NCBI GenBank assembly: GCA_030705725.1
Contig: JAUZPW010000094.1
Location: forward strand, 1-6,100
Length of the DNA: 6,100 nt
Reading direction: 5' to 3'
Origin: Bacillota bacterium
Lineage (GTDB): Bacteria; Bacillota; Clostridia; Oscillospirales; Butyricicoccaceae
Shown one piece after another: positions 1 to 4,923 of the stretch (positions within the stretch are counted from its first letter, which is position 1; each line of letters opens with the position of its first letter). Below the pieces are notes generated by a model that worked only from the letters and a program-made list of their open reading frames with translations, was not told the DNA's origin and searched no databases. Position numbers and translations under genes: made by a program.

Positions 1-532
1 CATCACCCTTTTCGGAAATTTTTTGAATAAATGAAGTCCATGCTCCGCCGTTTTTTACAAACGGTGCCGGGCAGACCTTGCCCGTAACGTCAAAATGCCT
101 TACTACATGATCTGCCGGGATTTTGTATACCTTCATTAATTCTCTGGTTAAAGCAGCCGCTTGATTTTCGGTTTCCCCGTCAAAATACCACCCTTCGGAC
201 GCGGCCGACAATTCCCCGTTAGAATTGTGACAGCACATTTCAATGCCGATGCTGTTTGAATTGCGGCAGGAGGGGTGCTTGTAAGTTTTCGCCCCGCAGT
301 GCCATGCGGTATTTTCCGGAGCCACGCTCTGATAGATCGCTGCGCCTTCGCTTTTATGCCCGACAAAAAAGTGGGCGGACGCTTTTCTGTCCGGCGAACC
401 GGAGTAATACCGGACGTTGGCAAGCGCCGATCCCGTGCCGCCGGTATAATGGATAACGATATACTCGATTTTGCCCTTGCGTCCCGCAGTATAGTTTTCT
501 AAAGCGCAGGGATATTCTTTGCTGATTGTCAT
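1..532 (-). CDS. N-acetylmuramoyl-L-alanine amidase (endolysin), 3' end beyond window
   Basis: The first 177 residues of an Amidase_2/PGRP-type endolysin are visible; the gene continues past position 1. It cleaves the bond between MurNAc and L-alanine in peptidoglycan to lyse the host. Zinc ligands expected from the T7 lysozyme fold are present: H28 in IVIHYT, H146 in VVRHFDVTGKVCP and C154 in the same motif, with K152 at the catalytic lysine position of T7 lysozyme. Other conserved parts are SAHFFVGHKSEGAAIYQSV, NTAWHCG and NSIGIEMC. The tyrosine of T7 lysozyme (GYHF) is replaced by Ala here (SAHF), which is common in Firmicutes amidases. The start is fixed by an in-frame TGA three codons upstream of the ATG at 532. 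No signal peptide is present, consistent with holin-dependent release. Any C-terminal cell-wall-binding domain would lie outside the window. Confidence 0.93.
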   Translation of the reverse strand, partial: MTISKEYPCALENYTAGRKGKIEYIVIHYTGGTGSALANVRYYSGSPDRKASAHFFVGHKSEGAAIYQSVAPENTAWHCGAKTYKHPSCRNSNSIGIEMCCHNSNGELSAASEGWYFDGETENQAAALTRELMKVYKIPADHVVRHFDVTGKVCPAPFVKNGGAWTSFIQKISEKGD

Positions 533-606
533 ATTCCTTCAGCTTCCTCTCCCTCCGCGCCCATTCCGTCCGGATCGACATCAATTCCGAGATTATTGAC
601 AGACAT
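529..606 (-). CDS. 25-residue micro-ORF coupled to the amidase
   Basis: The ORF starts at the ATG at 606 with GGGGGAG only 4 bases upstream, one of the strongest sites in the window. Its stop TGA overlaps the amidase ATG as ATGA. The product begins MSVNNLGIDVDPDG and ends EGEEAEGI; it is short and strongly acidic, with no basic residue, membrane segment or signal. It could be a real small protein, or a leader ORF that loads ribosomes and couples amidase translation to holin output, since the amidase has no well-spaced site of its own. No family is recognised. Confidence 0.55.
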   Translation of the reverse strand: MSVNNLGIDVDPDGMGAEGEEAEGI

Positions 607-627
607 TGTTCTCCCCCTTTTCCCCGG

Positions 628-981
628 TTAGCTCGTCCGCTTTTTGGTCGCGGCATGGGGATAAATATCATCGTTAGCGCGGTTTTCAGCGGAAACGATA
701 AGGGATGATTTTTCTTTGTTCATGACATCCACAAAGCTGTCAATCATATCGCATATAATACCGGTAGCCTTTATTCCGGCCGCCTCCAGCTGAGAAACGA
801 CCCACGCCTTTTTCATTTCGCCCAGCCCCGACCCTGTTATAAGCTGTTCGGCCTGAAGCACAAGATTATTTACAGCTGCCTTAAGCATGCTTTTGGCATA
901 TTTCTTAAAAAACCAGGTAAGTATGGTCAAAACCGCTATCATGCAAAAATCAAATAAAGCAGCGCTTAATGATCCGCTCAT
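628..981 (-). CDS. LL-H family phage holin
   Basis: This 117-residue protein has one N-terminal hydrophobic segment at about residues 7-25 (AALFDFCMIAVLTILTWFF), then KKYAKSMLKAAVNNLVLQAE and a long helical region. The motif QAEQLITGSGLGEMKKAWVV followed by SQLEAAGI is characteristic of the LL-H-type holin family (Phage_holin_6-like), which is common in Firmicutes phages. The length is typical. Holins accumulate in the cytoplasmic membrane and open it at a set time, releasing or activating the endolysin. The C-terminal 25 residues are polar and probably cytoplasmic. A consensus Shine-Dalgarno supports the ATG at 981. The stop is followed closely by the micro-ORF and the amidase, forming a normal holin-endolysin cassette. 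Confidence 0.85.
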   Translation of the reverse strand: MSGSLSAALFDFCMIAVLTILTWFFKKYAKSMLKAAVNNLVLQAEQLITGSGLGEMKKAWVVSQLEAAGIKATGIICDMIDSFVDVMNKEKSSLIVSAENRANDDIYPHAATKKRTS

Positions 982-986
982 GTTAT

Positions 987-992
987 CCTCCT
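987..992 (-). promoter_or_regulatory. Consensus ribosome binding site of the holin gene
   Basis: AGGAGG on the minus strand, 5 bases before the ATG at 981. It is the only start in the late part of the window with a full consensus site and no overlap with an upstream gene, so holin translation is initiated independently. Confidence 0.75.
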
Positions 993-1000
993 CATAAGTT

Positions 1001-1021
1001 AAAAGCGGAGTTTAACTCCGC
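1001..1021 (-). terminator. Terminator-like hairpin with T-run before the holin gene
   Basis: On the minus strand GCGGAGTTAAACTCCGC is a near-perfect inverted repeat (6-7 bp stem, 3-5 base loop) followed immediately by TTTT. It lies in the only real intergenic gap (982-1059), about 20 bases before the holin start. The stem is short and the T-run is brief, so it may be a weak attenuator, an RNA-processing or stability hairpin, or a structure that tunes holin output. Confidence 0.4.
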
Positions 1022-1059
1022 CCGTCTGAAATGTAAATTGTTATATTTTTCCTTCGGCT

Positions 1060-1341
1060 TTAAGTTATTTTGTACTCTTCGGCCTTGTGCAGCCGGTCAA
1101 GCCTTTTGTGGGCCTGCTTTGCCGATTCCTCAACGGCTGTCAGCCGCTCTCCGTGCTTGCGCTGCTCGTCTCCTAGACTTTTAATGTCCCCGCTCATGCC
1201 CAAAATCATGTTGAGCTTGCCGTTTATCTCCCCACGCCACTCCGCGTCCCCCGCGATCTTCTTGTCCCTGCCTGAAAGCCACCCGGCGAGCCCGATAAAA
1301 CACCCCGCAATCGCTATCAGCATGCTTACTTCCACCGTCAT
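1060..1341 (-). CDS. Membrane-anchored coiled-coil protein of the lysis cassette (XhlA-like position)
   Basis: This 93-residue protein has one hydrophobic segment at about residues 5-22 (VSMLIAIAGCFIGLAGWLSG), then a charged, probably coiled-coil region. That region includes DAEWRGEINGKLNMILGMSG and ERLTAVEESAKQAHKRLDRL. Such short proteins precede the holin in many clostridial prophages and are often labelled haemolysin XhlA-like. However, true XhlA, as I recall it, has its membrane segment at the C terminus, whereas here it is N-terminal. The start ATG at 1341 overlaps the previous stop (ATGA). An internal ATG at position 1323 (residue 7) would shorten the N terminus before the membrane segment. 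The likely role is holin partner or regulator, or a membrane anchor, inferred from context. Confidence 0.75.
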   Translation of the reverse strand: MTVEVSMLIAIAGCFIGLAGWLSGRDKKIAGDAEWRGEINGKLNMILGMSGDIKSLGDEQRKHGERLTAVEESAKQAHKRLDRLHKAEEYKIT

Positions 1342-1670
1342 ACCGGCGCCCCGCTTTCAAGCGCGTTTATCTGGTCTCTGATCGCCTGACGCTCGGCATG
1401 CAGCGCCGCGATGTCATATGGCAAATCCAGCCCCACGAGGCTGGATTCCGAGCATTTTATTATTTTGTAGTCCGTCTCGGTGAGCTGAGACTTAAGTTCG
1501 GCGATCTGGCTGTCGGATGTTTTTACGGCCCCCATACTCGTTTTTAAGGCACTGTACTCGGCTTCGTCTATTTCGGAATATCTGTAATTCCCGCCGTCCT
1601 GCGGTATTCCGTCAAACTGTAAAATGCCCGTCACCGCGCCCCGCGCGTTAAGCTCCTTATAGTAAGCCAT
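1338..1670 (-). CDS. XkdW-like tail fibre accessory protein
   Basis: This 110-residue protein directly follows the tail fibre, the usual position of fibre chaperones or accessory proteins. The N-terminal part (MAYYKELNARGAVTGILQFD, then GIPQDGGNYRYSEIDEAEY) looks globular. The C-terminal part is helical, with SQIAELKSQLTETDYKIIKC, the signature-like LVGLDLPYDIAALHAERQAI and RDQINALE. The DYKIIK...LPYD...HAERQA.RDQIN ending recalls PBSX XkdW and relatives; this comes from memory and was not searched. The start ATG overlaps the fibre stop (TAATG) and has GGAGGTG 8 bases upstream. Its stop overlaps the next start as ATGA. The likely role is fibre assembly or attachment, inferred from position. 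Confidence 0.75.
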   Translation of the reverse strand: MAYYKELNARGAVTGILQFDGIPQDGGNYRYSEIDEAEYSALKTSMGAVKTSDSQIAELKSQLTETDYKIIKCSESSLVGLDLPYDIAALHAERQAIRDQINALESGAPV

Positions 1671-2728
1671 TACCTATACACCTCCATAACCACAGATAAA
1701 TATAGATTATTTGCTCCGGTAGCGGTATTGCAAATATTAAAATTAATTCCTGTTGATGAAAACATTATACTGTCTAACCTAAACGGGCCGGAGGAACCGC
1801 CCCCCAAACTTGGAGAACCGTAACTCCCCGACATAATATACCCAGAAATCATTTCCGGCTTCCAAACGCCCGGAGTGATTGCGTTTGTTTTACTGGCAGC
1901 TATATGATTGTAATTTGCACCGTCATATGTGGTTTCAACAAGAGCGCTTTCACCGCCGTTAACAAAAATCAAGCGTATCTTAAACGGTACTGTTCCCAAT
2001 GAGTGCGGTATAGTTTTTATAACGGTAGCTCCCGCCGCAACGCTCTCGTTCCACGTCGCCGTGACGATCTGGGCCGGGAGCACTTTGTTGTTTAGCGCCG
2101 TTATGGCCGCCGTCAGCGCCGCGTTCGCTTTTGCCTGCGCCCCGCCGGGAGTTTCCGCGCCGACGTCCGCGGCGTAAAGCGCAATATCCGCCGATAACTG
2201 CTTCCCGTTTACCGTCCGGGCTGACGGGACGGCCCCCACCTGCGCCGCCGTCGTGCCGTGCGGGTTGCTCGCATTCCCGGTGTGCGACGTCAGCGTGCTT
2301 AAGTTCGCCGTAATCTGCGCCTGCAGCTTTCCAAAAGCCGAAAGCACCGTGTCGGTCGCCGTCACCGCCGTGTTCGTCGCCGTGGATAAGCCTGTCAGGA
2401 CTGTCGATCTCACCGCCGCGGCAAAGTCCGAAATATTAGATGACGTAATAGCAAGCCACGTCTTGAACTGCGCGAGCGTTTTGACCGCCCATGTCCCGGA
2501 GGCTGTCGATACGAGCGCCTGATCCGCCGCTGTCGCCGCGCTTTTCGGGATCGCGGCGTTCGCCGCGCTCTGGGCCGTGTTCGCCGTGCTTTGAGCCGCC
2601 GACGCCGAAGCCGCGTTTGACTTTAGCTGCGTGTCGATAATGTCCATGTTAGCGTTGATGACCGATACGTCCGCGGTATCGCTGTCCGCGGGTTTAACGA
2701 AGCTGTAGTTAGTCGTCTGTGTAGCCAA
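1670..2728 (-). CDS. Tail fibre / receptor-binding protein
   Basis: This 352-residue protein is a tail fibre expected to form trimers and bind the host surface. The N-terminal anchor TTNYSFVKPADSDTADVSVI followed by NANMDIIDTQL is typical of Firmicutes phage fibres. Residues 35-75 are an Ala/Ser/Thr-rich, probably coiled-coil stretch. Residues 95-140 contain SNISDFAAAVRSTVLTGLS and DTVLSAFGKLQAQI. Residues 149-166 contain HTGNASNPHGTTAAQVGA, a phage-fibre collar-type motif, followed by ARTVNGKQLSADIAL. From about residue 235 a beta-rich head domain begins (SLGTVPFKIRLIFV), with a glycine-rich loop at 300-314. The start is TTG, placed directly after the preceding stop (TAA) with GAGGTGG 5 bases upstream; no better in-frame ATG exists near it. 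The shaft is GC-rich, while the head (about 1670-2010) is clearly more AT-rich, suggesting head exchange. The stop overlaps the next start as TAATG. Confidence 0.92.
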   Translation of the reverse strand: MATQTTNYSFVKPADSDTADVSVINANMDIIDTQLKSNAASASAAQSTANTAQSAANAAIPKSAATAADQALVSTASGTWAVKTLAQFKTWLAITSSNISDFAAAVRSTVLTGLSTATNTAVTATDTVLSAFGKLQAQITANLSTLTSHTGNASNPHGTTAAQVGAVPSARTVNGKQLSADIALYAADVGAETPGGAQAKANAALTAAITALNNKVLPAQIVTATWNESVAAGATVIKTIPHSLGTVPFKIRLIFVNGGESALVETTYDGANYNHIAASKTNAITPGVWKPEMISGYIMSGSYGSPSLGGGSSGPFRLDSIMFSSTGINFNICNTATGANNLYLSVVMEVYR

Positions 2729-2989
2729 TTAAACCACCTCGATGTTTATTTTTGATTTGATAATCTCCGGCCCTATGCGGAAGGTAAATTCGCAGCAGGA
2801 TGTCCCCGCTTTCGTTGCCGAAAACAGGGCCGCTATTTTATGCCCGTCGATCGTCGGGATTCCCCGCTCGGGTTCTCCGCTGTCCGGCCCCGTAATTTCG
2901 TAATCCGCCGATTCGATTACAAAATCCTGATTGGATCGGCTCGTTACCTCAATCCCTATTTTCCTGACTTCTCCTTTTTTAATAAGCAT
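2729..2989 (-). CDS. Small beta-rich phage protein of unknown function (86 aa)
   Basis: The frame is open up to position 3163, but the upstream 58 codons lie within the preceding Ig-like gene and read as low-quality Arg/Ser/Pro-rich sequence. The ATG at 2989 has AAGGAG 10 bases upstream and gives MLIKKGEVRKIGIEV, so I chose it. The resulting 86-residue protein has alternating hydrophobic residues, a predicted strand pair (FVIESADYEITGPDSG), TIDGHKIAALFSA, and an end like an Ig-type strand (CCEFTFRIGPEIIKSKINIE). Similar short beta proteins occur just before tail fibres in clostridial phages as I recall them, but I cannot name a family. Its stop TAA directly abuts the tail fibre TTG start. Confidence 0.7.
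   Translation of the reverse strand: MLIKKGEVRKIGIEVTSRSNQDFVIESADYEITGPDSGEPERGIPTIDGHKIAALFSATKAGTSCCEFTFRIGPEIIKSKINIEVV
2734..2740 (-). promoter_or_regulatory. Ribosome binding site fixing the TTG start of the tail fibre
   Basis: GAGGTGG on the minus strand lies 5 bases before the TTG at 2728. It overlaps the last codons and stop of the 86-residue gene. This placement supports TTG as the true start. Confidence 0.65.
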
Positions 2990-3278
2990 GGTGGACCAGC
3001 TCCTTATAAGAAAATTCCGGCGGGAGCTTTGTAAACTTGAATTCTTCCTTACCGGGCTCATAGCCGTATTCAATATCAAGGATCTTAAATATAAGCTCGT
3101 TAAAATTAACCAGCACGGCCGCGCTGCATTCGTTTGCCTGATTGCCGGCGTTGTCCGCGGCATGCAGCTCCAGAATATATACTCCGCTTATGTTCCTCGG
3201 AATTTCAGCCGCAAAGGTGGAAGGGGGACGGAAATCAAAACAGATTTCCGTCCCGTTTATATAACCCGTGAGCTTCAT
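2979..3278 (-). CDS. Small Ig-like phage structural protein (99 aa)
   Basis: This 99-residue protein begins one base after the stop of the multi-Ig protein (TGA-A-ATG). It has no strong Shine-Dalgarno, so it is probably translated by coupling. The central section, GVYILELHAADNAGNQANEC, has the G-x-Y-x-L-x-L-x-A-x-D-x-AGN pattern of the last strands of bacterial Ig-like domains. The N-terminal part (KLTGYINGTEICFDFRPP) is also strand-like. A more hydrophobic region follows (AAVLVNFNELIFKILDIEYG), then a charged tail. No signal peptide or clear membrane segment is seen. I do not recognise a named family; a tail accessory subunit acting with its Ig-rich neighbours is inferred. It overlaps the next gene's start by 11 bases. 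Confidence 0.7.
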   Translation of the reverse strand: MKLTGYINGTEICFDFRPPSTFAAEIPRNISGVYILELHAADNAGNQANECSAAVLVNFNELIFKILDIEYGYEPGKEEFKFTKLPPEFSYKELVHHAY

Positions 3279-3279
3279 T

Positions 3280-4203
3280 TCAATCTCTCACCGTCACGGT
3301 AATCGTAAAGGTCGCTCCGCCGGACACCGGGTTAGGCGTAATGGTCACTGCCGAGATCGTCGGCGGCGTCGTATCGAGGGTCACGGTGCGCGTCACCTCG
3401 CTGTACTTCCCCGCGCCGTCCGTCGACCTTACAACTATTGTGTTCTCCCCCTGCGCCAGCGTTACGGCTTTTGAAAAGTTGCCGGACGTTACGGCCACCG
3501 TCCCCTGATCGGCTCCGTTGAGCCTGATGGTAACCGTTACCGGGTTCGACGTAACGTCGTTAGTAGTGCCGCTTACTGTTAAGGACGCGTTGTTTGTCTT
3601 TATTCCGTCTGCAGGGTTGCTTACGTTAAGCGTCGGCGGAACGGTATCGACTGTAAACGTAGCCGAAGCTGCATCAGCCGCGTTTCCGTCGTTGTCCTGG
3701 ATGTCGGCCGTGATGGTGTGGTTTCCCTCCGCGAGCGCCGTCTGGCAAACGTATGCGCAGTCGAGCCCGTTTGTCGTCTGGGTGCAGGTCATGCCTGGAG
3801 CGGCGTTCCCGACCGCCGTACCGCCGTCGATTTTAAGCGCCAGTGAAGCGATTTTTATACCCGAGCCGTTCGCTTCGTCTCTGAGCTGGAAAGAGATAGT
3901 CGGCGTGCTGGTCGTAAGCTTGGCTCCGGCACTCGGCGATGTGATCGTTATTGTAGGCTTAACCGTTTCTTTGACGTTAAGCTTAAGATTCACGCCGAGC
4001 GTGGCGTCCGTGTCGTCCTTTGTCACGGTGTTTCCCGCGTCGTCGGTAGCCTGTATCTGGACGGGATAATAATGCCCCGCGTTTACGTTATAAGACGTGA
4101 CCGCGGGGGCCGTGACCGTTTTTTCGTATTTTCCCGAGGTGCTGTTATATGAAAGATCGTATGTCTGCCCGTTGATTGTAGCCTTGACGGTGCTGATTGC
4201 CAT
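3280..4203 (-). CDS. Multi-domain Ig-like (Big-type) tail protein
   Basis: This 307-residue protein is built from Ig-like beta-sandwich domains, a common decoration or adhesion module on phage tails. A first domain (about residues 1-77) contains INGQTYDLSY and ATDDAGNTV. A second (about 82-187) begins KPTITITSPSAGAKLTTSTP and ends in GNHTITADIQDNDGNAAD. A third (about 188-279) begins PPTLNVSNPADG and contains GENTIVVRSTDGAGK. A final piece (about 280-307) starts another domain, PPTISAVTITPNPVSGGATF, but stops after about two strands. The linker VDTVPP/LDTTPP recurs between units. Three cysteines (140, 149, 153) cluster in the second domain. The start is supported by GAAAGGG 8 bases upstream. 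The likely role is a tail-surface or baseplate-linked protein binding carbohydrate or cell wall, inferred from fold and position. The next gene starts after a single base. Confidence 0.85.
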   Translation of the reverse strand: MAISTVKATINGQTYDLSYNSTSGKYEKTVTAPAVTSYNVNAGHYYPVQIQATDDAGNTVTKDDTDATLGVNLKLNVKETVKPTITITSPSAGAKLTTSTPTISFQLRDEANGSGIKIASLALKIDGGTAVGNAAPGMTCTQTTNGLDCAYVCQTALAEGNHTITADIQDNDGNAADAASATFTVDTVPPTLNVSNPADGIKTNNASLTVSGTTNDVTSNPVTVTIRLNGADQGTVAVTSGNFSKAVTLAQGENTIVVRSTDGAGKYSEVTRTVTLDTTPPTISAVTITPNPVSGGATFTITVTVRD

Positions 4204-4216
4204 AAAAATTACCCTT

Positions 4217-4390
4217 TCAAAATATTTTTCTTTTCACATTGTCCCATGTCAGGGACTTAAGAGTATTCCAAATAACTGTTTTCATGTCCGAAAAGGTCGC
4301 GAAAACCTCATTTGCGGATACGCTGATAATAAAAGTTTCCCCTGTTGACAACGGGTTTTTGCTGTATTCGATGCCTGTAATTTTTATCAT
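4217..4390 (-). CDS. Small tail-region protein with 8-residue aromatic/lysine repeat (57 aa)
   Basis: This 57-residue ORF fills what would otherwise be a gap between the XkdU-like gene and the Ig-domain gene. It starts at an ATG overlapping the xkdU stop (ATGA) and ends with TGA just before the ribosome binding site of the next gene. The N-terminal half, ITGIEYSKNPLSTGETFIIS, resembles the C-terminal end of the downstream 307-residue Ig protein (ITPNPVSGGATFTITV); both share NP-x3-G-x-TF-x-I. The C-terminal half repeats every 8 residues with aromatic residues at F33, W41, W49 and F57, each followed by x-x-hydrophobic-K for the first three. The same repeat ends the upstream XkdU-like protein. 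The region is AT-rich (about 30-40% GC by hand count) compared with its neighbours. Function is unknown; a small baseplate or tail structural subunit is the likeliest reading. Confidence 0.72.
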   Translation of the reverse strand: MIKITGIEYSKNPLSTGETFIISVSANEVFATFSDMKTVIWNTLKSLTWDNVKRKIF

Positions 4391-4470
4391 GCGTCCATCA
4401 GCCCCGTTCTCAGCTCCTCCCAGGTGCGGGTTTTAACATTTCCCCACTCGGTTTCCTTAACCTCGCCCCA
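4220..4470 (-). repeat. 8-residue (24-nt) W-x-x-[VLM]-K repeat spanning two genes
   Basis: The XkdU end has three repeats (WGEVKETE, WGNVKTRT, WEELRTGL), and the 57-residue ORF has FSDMKTVI, WNTLKSLT, WDNVKRKI and a closing F. The spacing is exactly eight residues in both proteins, although the two genes use offset frames (ATGA overlap). DNA identity between units is only partial: TGGGGAAATGTTAAAACC and TGGGACAATGTGAAAAGA match at 13 of 18 positions. This looks like a conserved protein motif more than a recent DNA duplication. Confidence 0.65.
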
Positions 4471-4923
4471 GATAGTCATAAGCGCTATGTCCGCCAACAG
4501 GTTCGCGGGCGCCATTCTTAGAAGCAAAGCTTTTGCCTCGCTGTACACGCCTCCCGCCGGCAGGGAAAGCCTTACGATGAGCGTGTAGTCCGCCGGCCGG
4601 AAAAAAACGCGGAAATTGCCTTTCCCGCAAAGAATAGTGAGCTTTTTCTCAAGCGACCGGAGGGTGTACGGCGCCTGTTCGTTTATCATGGCAAGTATGC
4701 GAAACCGCCTAACGTCCGGCGTGTCCGTCCCCTTCGGCACGACGCCGAGCATCTTTTCCCATCGCAGTATGCCGTTTTCCGTAAGCGTCTCTATAAACAT
4801 ATCGCTCAACGCCCTATCAAGAGCCGCTCCGAATGCGTCAAACTGCTTTTGCTCCGCCTCCGTTACCTCGATAAAATCGCCAATCCCGCGAAGCACCGGC
4901 GGCAGATAATCGATCAGCTTCAC
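4387..4923 (-). CDS. xkdU: YmfQ/DUF2313 baseplate protein (XkdU-like)
   Basis: This 178-residue protein belongs to the XkdU/YmfQ (DUF2313, Mu gp48-like) family, which sits next to baseplate J at the inner baseplate of contractile tails. Visible hallmarks are the N-terminal LIDYLPPVLRGIGDF, an acidic helical region (EVTEAEQKQFDAFGAALDRA), the central segment ILRWEKMLGV...DTPDVRRFRILAMI, and LEKKLTILCGKGNF followed by a beta-rich half. Length is normal for the family. The start codon is GTG (positions 4923-4921), overlapping the upstream stop as GTGA. No strong Shine-Dalgarno is visible, so translation probably depends on ribosomes finishing xkdT. The last 28 residues are unusual: Trp recurs exactly every 8 residues (W152, W160, W168) in the pattern W-x-x-V/L-K/R. 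The following ORF has the same pattern. The stop overlaps that ORF's start as ATGA. Confidence 0.9.
   Translation of the reverse strand: MKLIDYLPPVLRGIGDFIEVTEAEQKQFDAFGAALDRALSDMFIETLTENGILRWEKMLGVVPKGTDTPDVRRFRILAMINEQAPYTLRSLEKKLTILCGKGNFRVFFRPADYTLIVRLSLPAGGVYSEAKALLLRMAPANLLADIALMTIWGEVKETEWGNVKTRTWEELRTGLMDA

Noticed and set aside
354..671. Minus-strand open frame of 105 codons overlapping holin end, micro-ORF and amidase
   Set aside because: It is an Arg-rich out-of-frame shadow of the clearly recognisable amidase, which has all its zinc ligands.
1038..1059. TATAAC-like -10 element on the minus strand before the holin
   Set aside because: The hexamer about 17 bases upstream does not resemble TTGACA, and AT-rich gaps give such matches by chance.
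1670..1800. Possible diversity-generating retroelement variable region at the tail fibre end
   Set aside because: The fibre end has several Asn codons, but it lacks a C-type lectin-like ending. No template repeat or reverse transcriptase is in the window.
2540..2620. Possible repeat array in the Ala-rich stretch of the tail fibre
   Set aside because: The GCC/GCG-rich text reflects an Ala/Ser/Thr-rich coiled-coil segment; I see no exact tandem unit or CRISPR-like spacing.
2990..3163. N-terminal extension of the 86-residue protein to an upstream ATG at 3163
   Set aside because: The extra 58 codons overlap the preceding Ig-like gene in another frame and read as Arg/Ser/Pro-rich, low-quality sequence. 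The ATG at 2989 has AAGGAG at a workable distance.
3518..4069. Plus-strand open frame of 183 codons, hydrophobic and Ser/Val-rich
   Set aside because: It is antisense to the multi-Ig gene. Its Val/Ser-rich text mirrors the Thr/Asn/Asp repeats of the real protein, and it has no domain or operon context.
4345..4373. TTGACA on the plus strand resembling a -35 box
   Set aside because: No credible -10 box lies 16-18 bases downstream (TCGATG at 17), and it would drive antisense transcription with no plus-strand gene.
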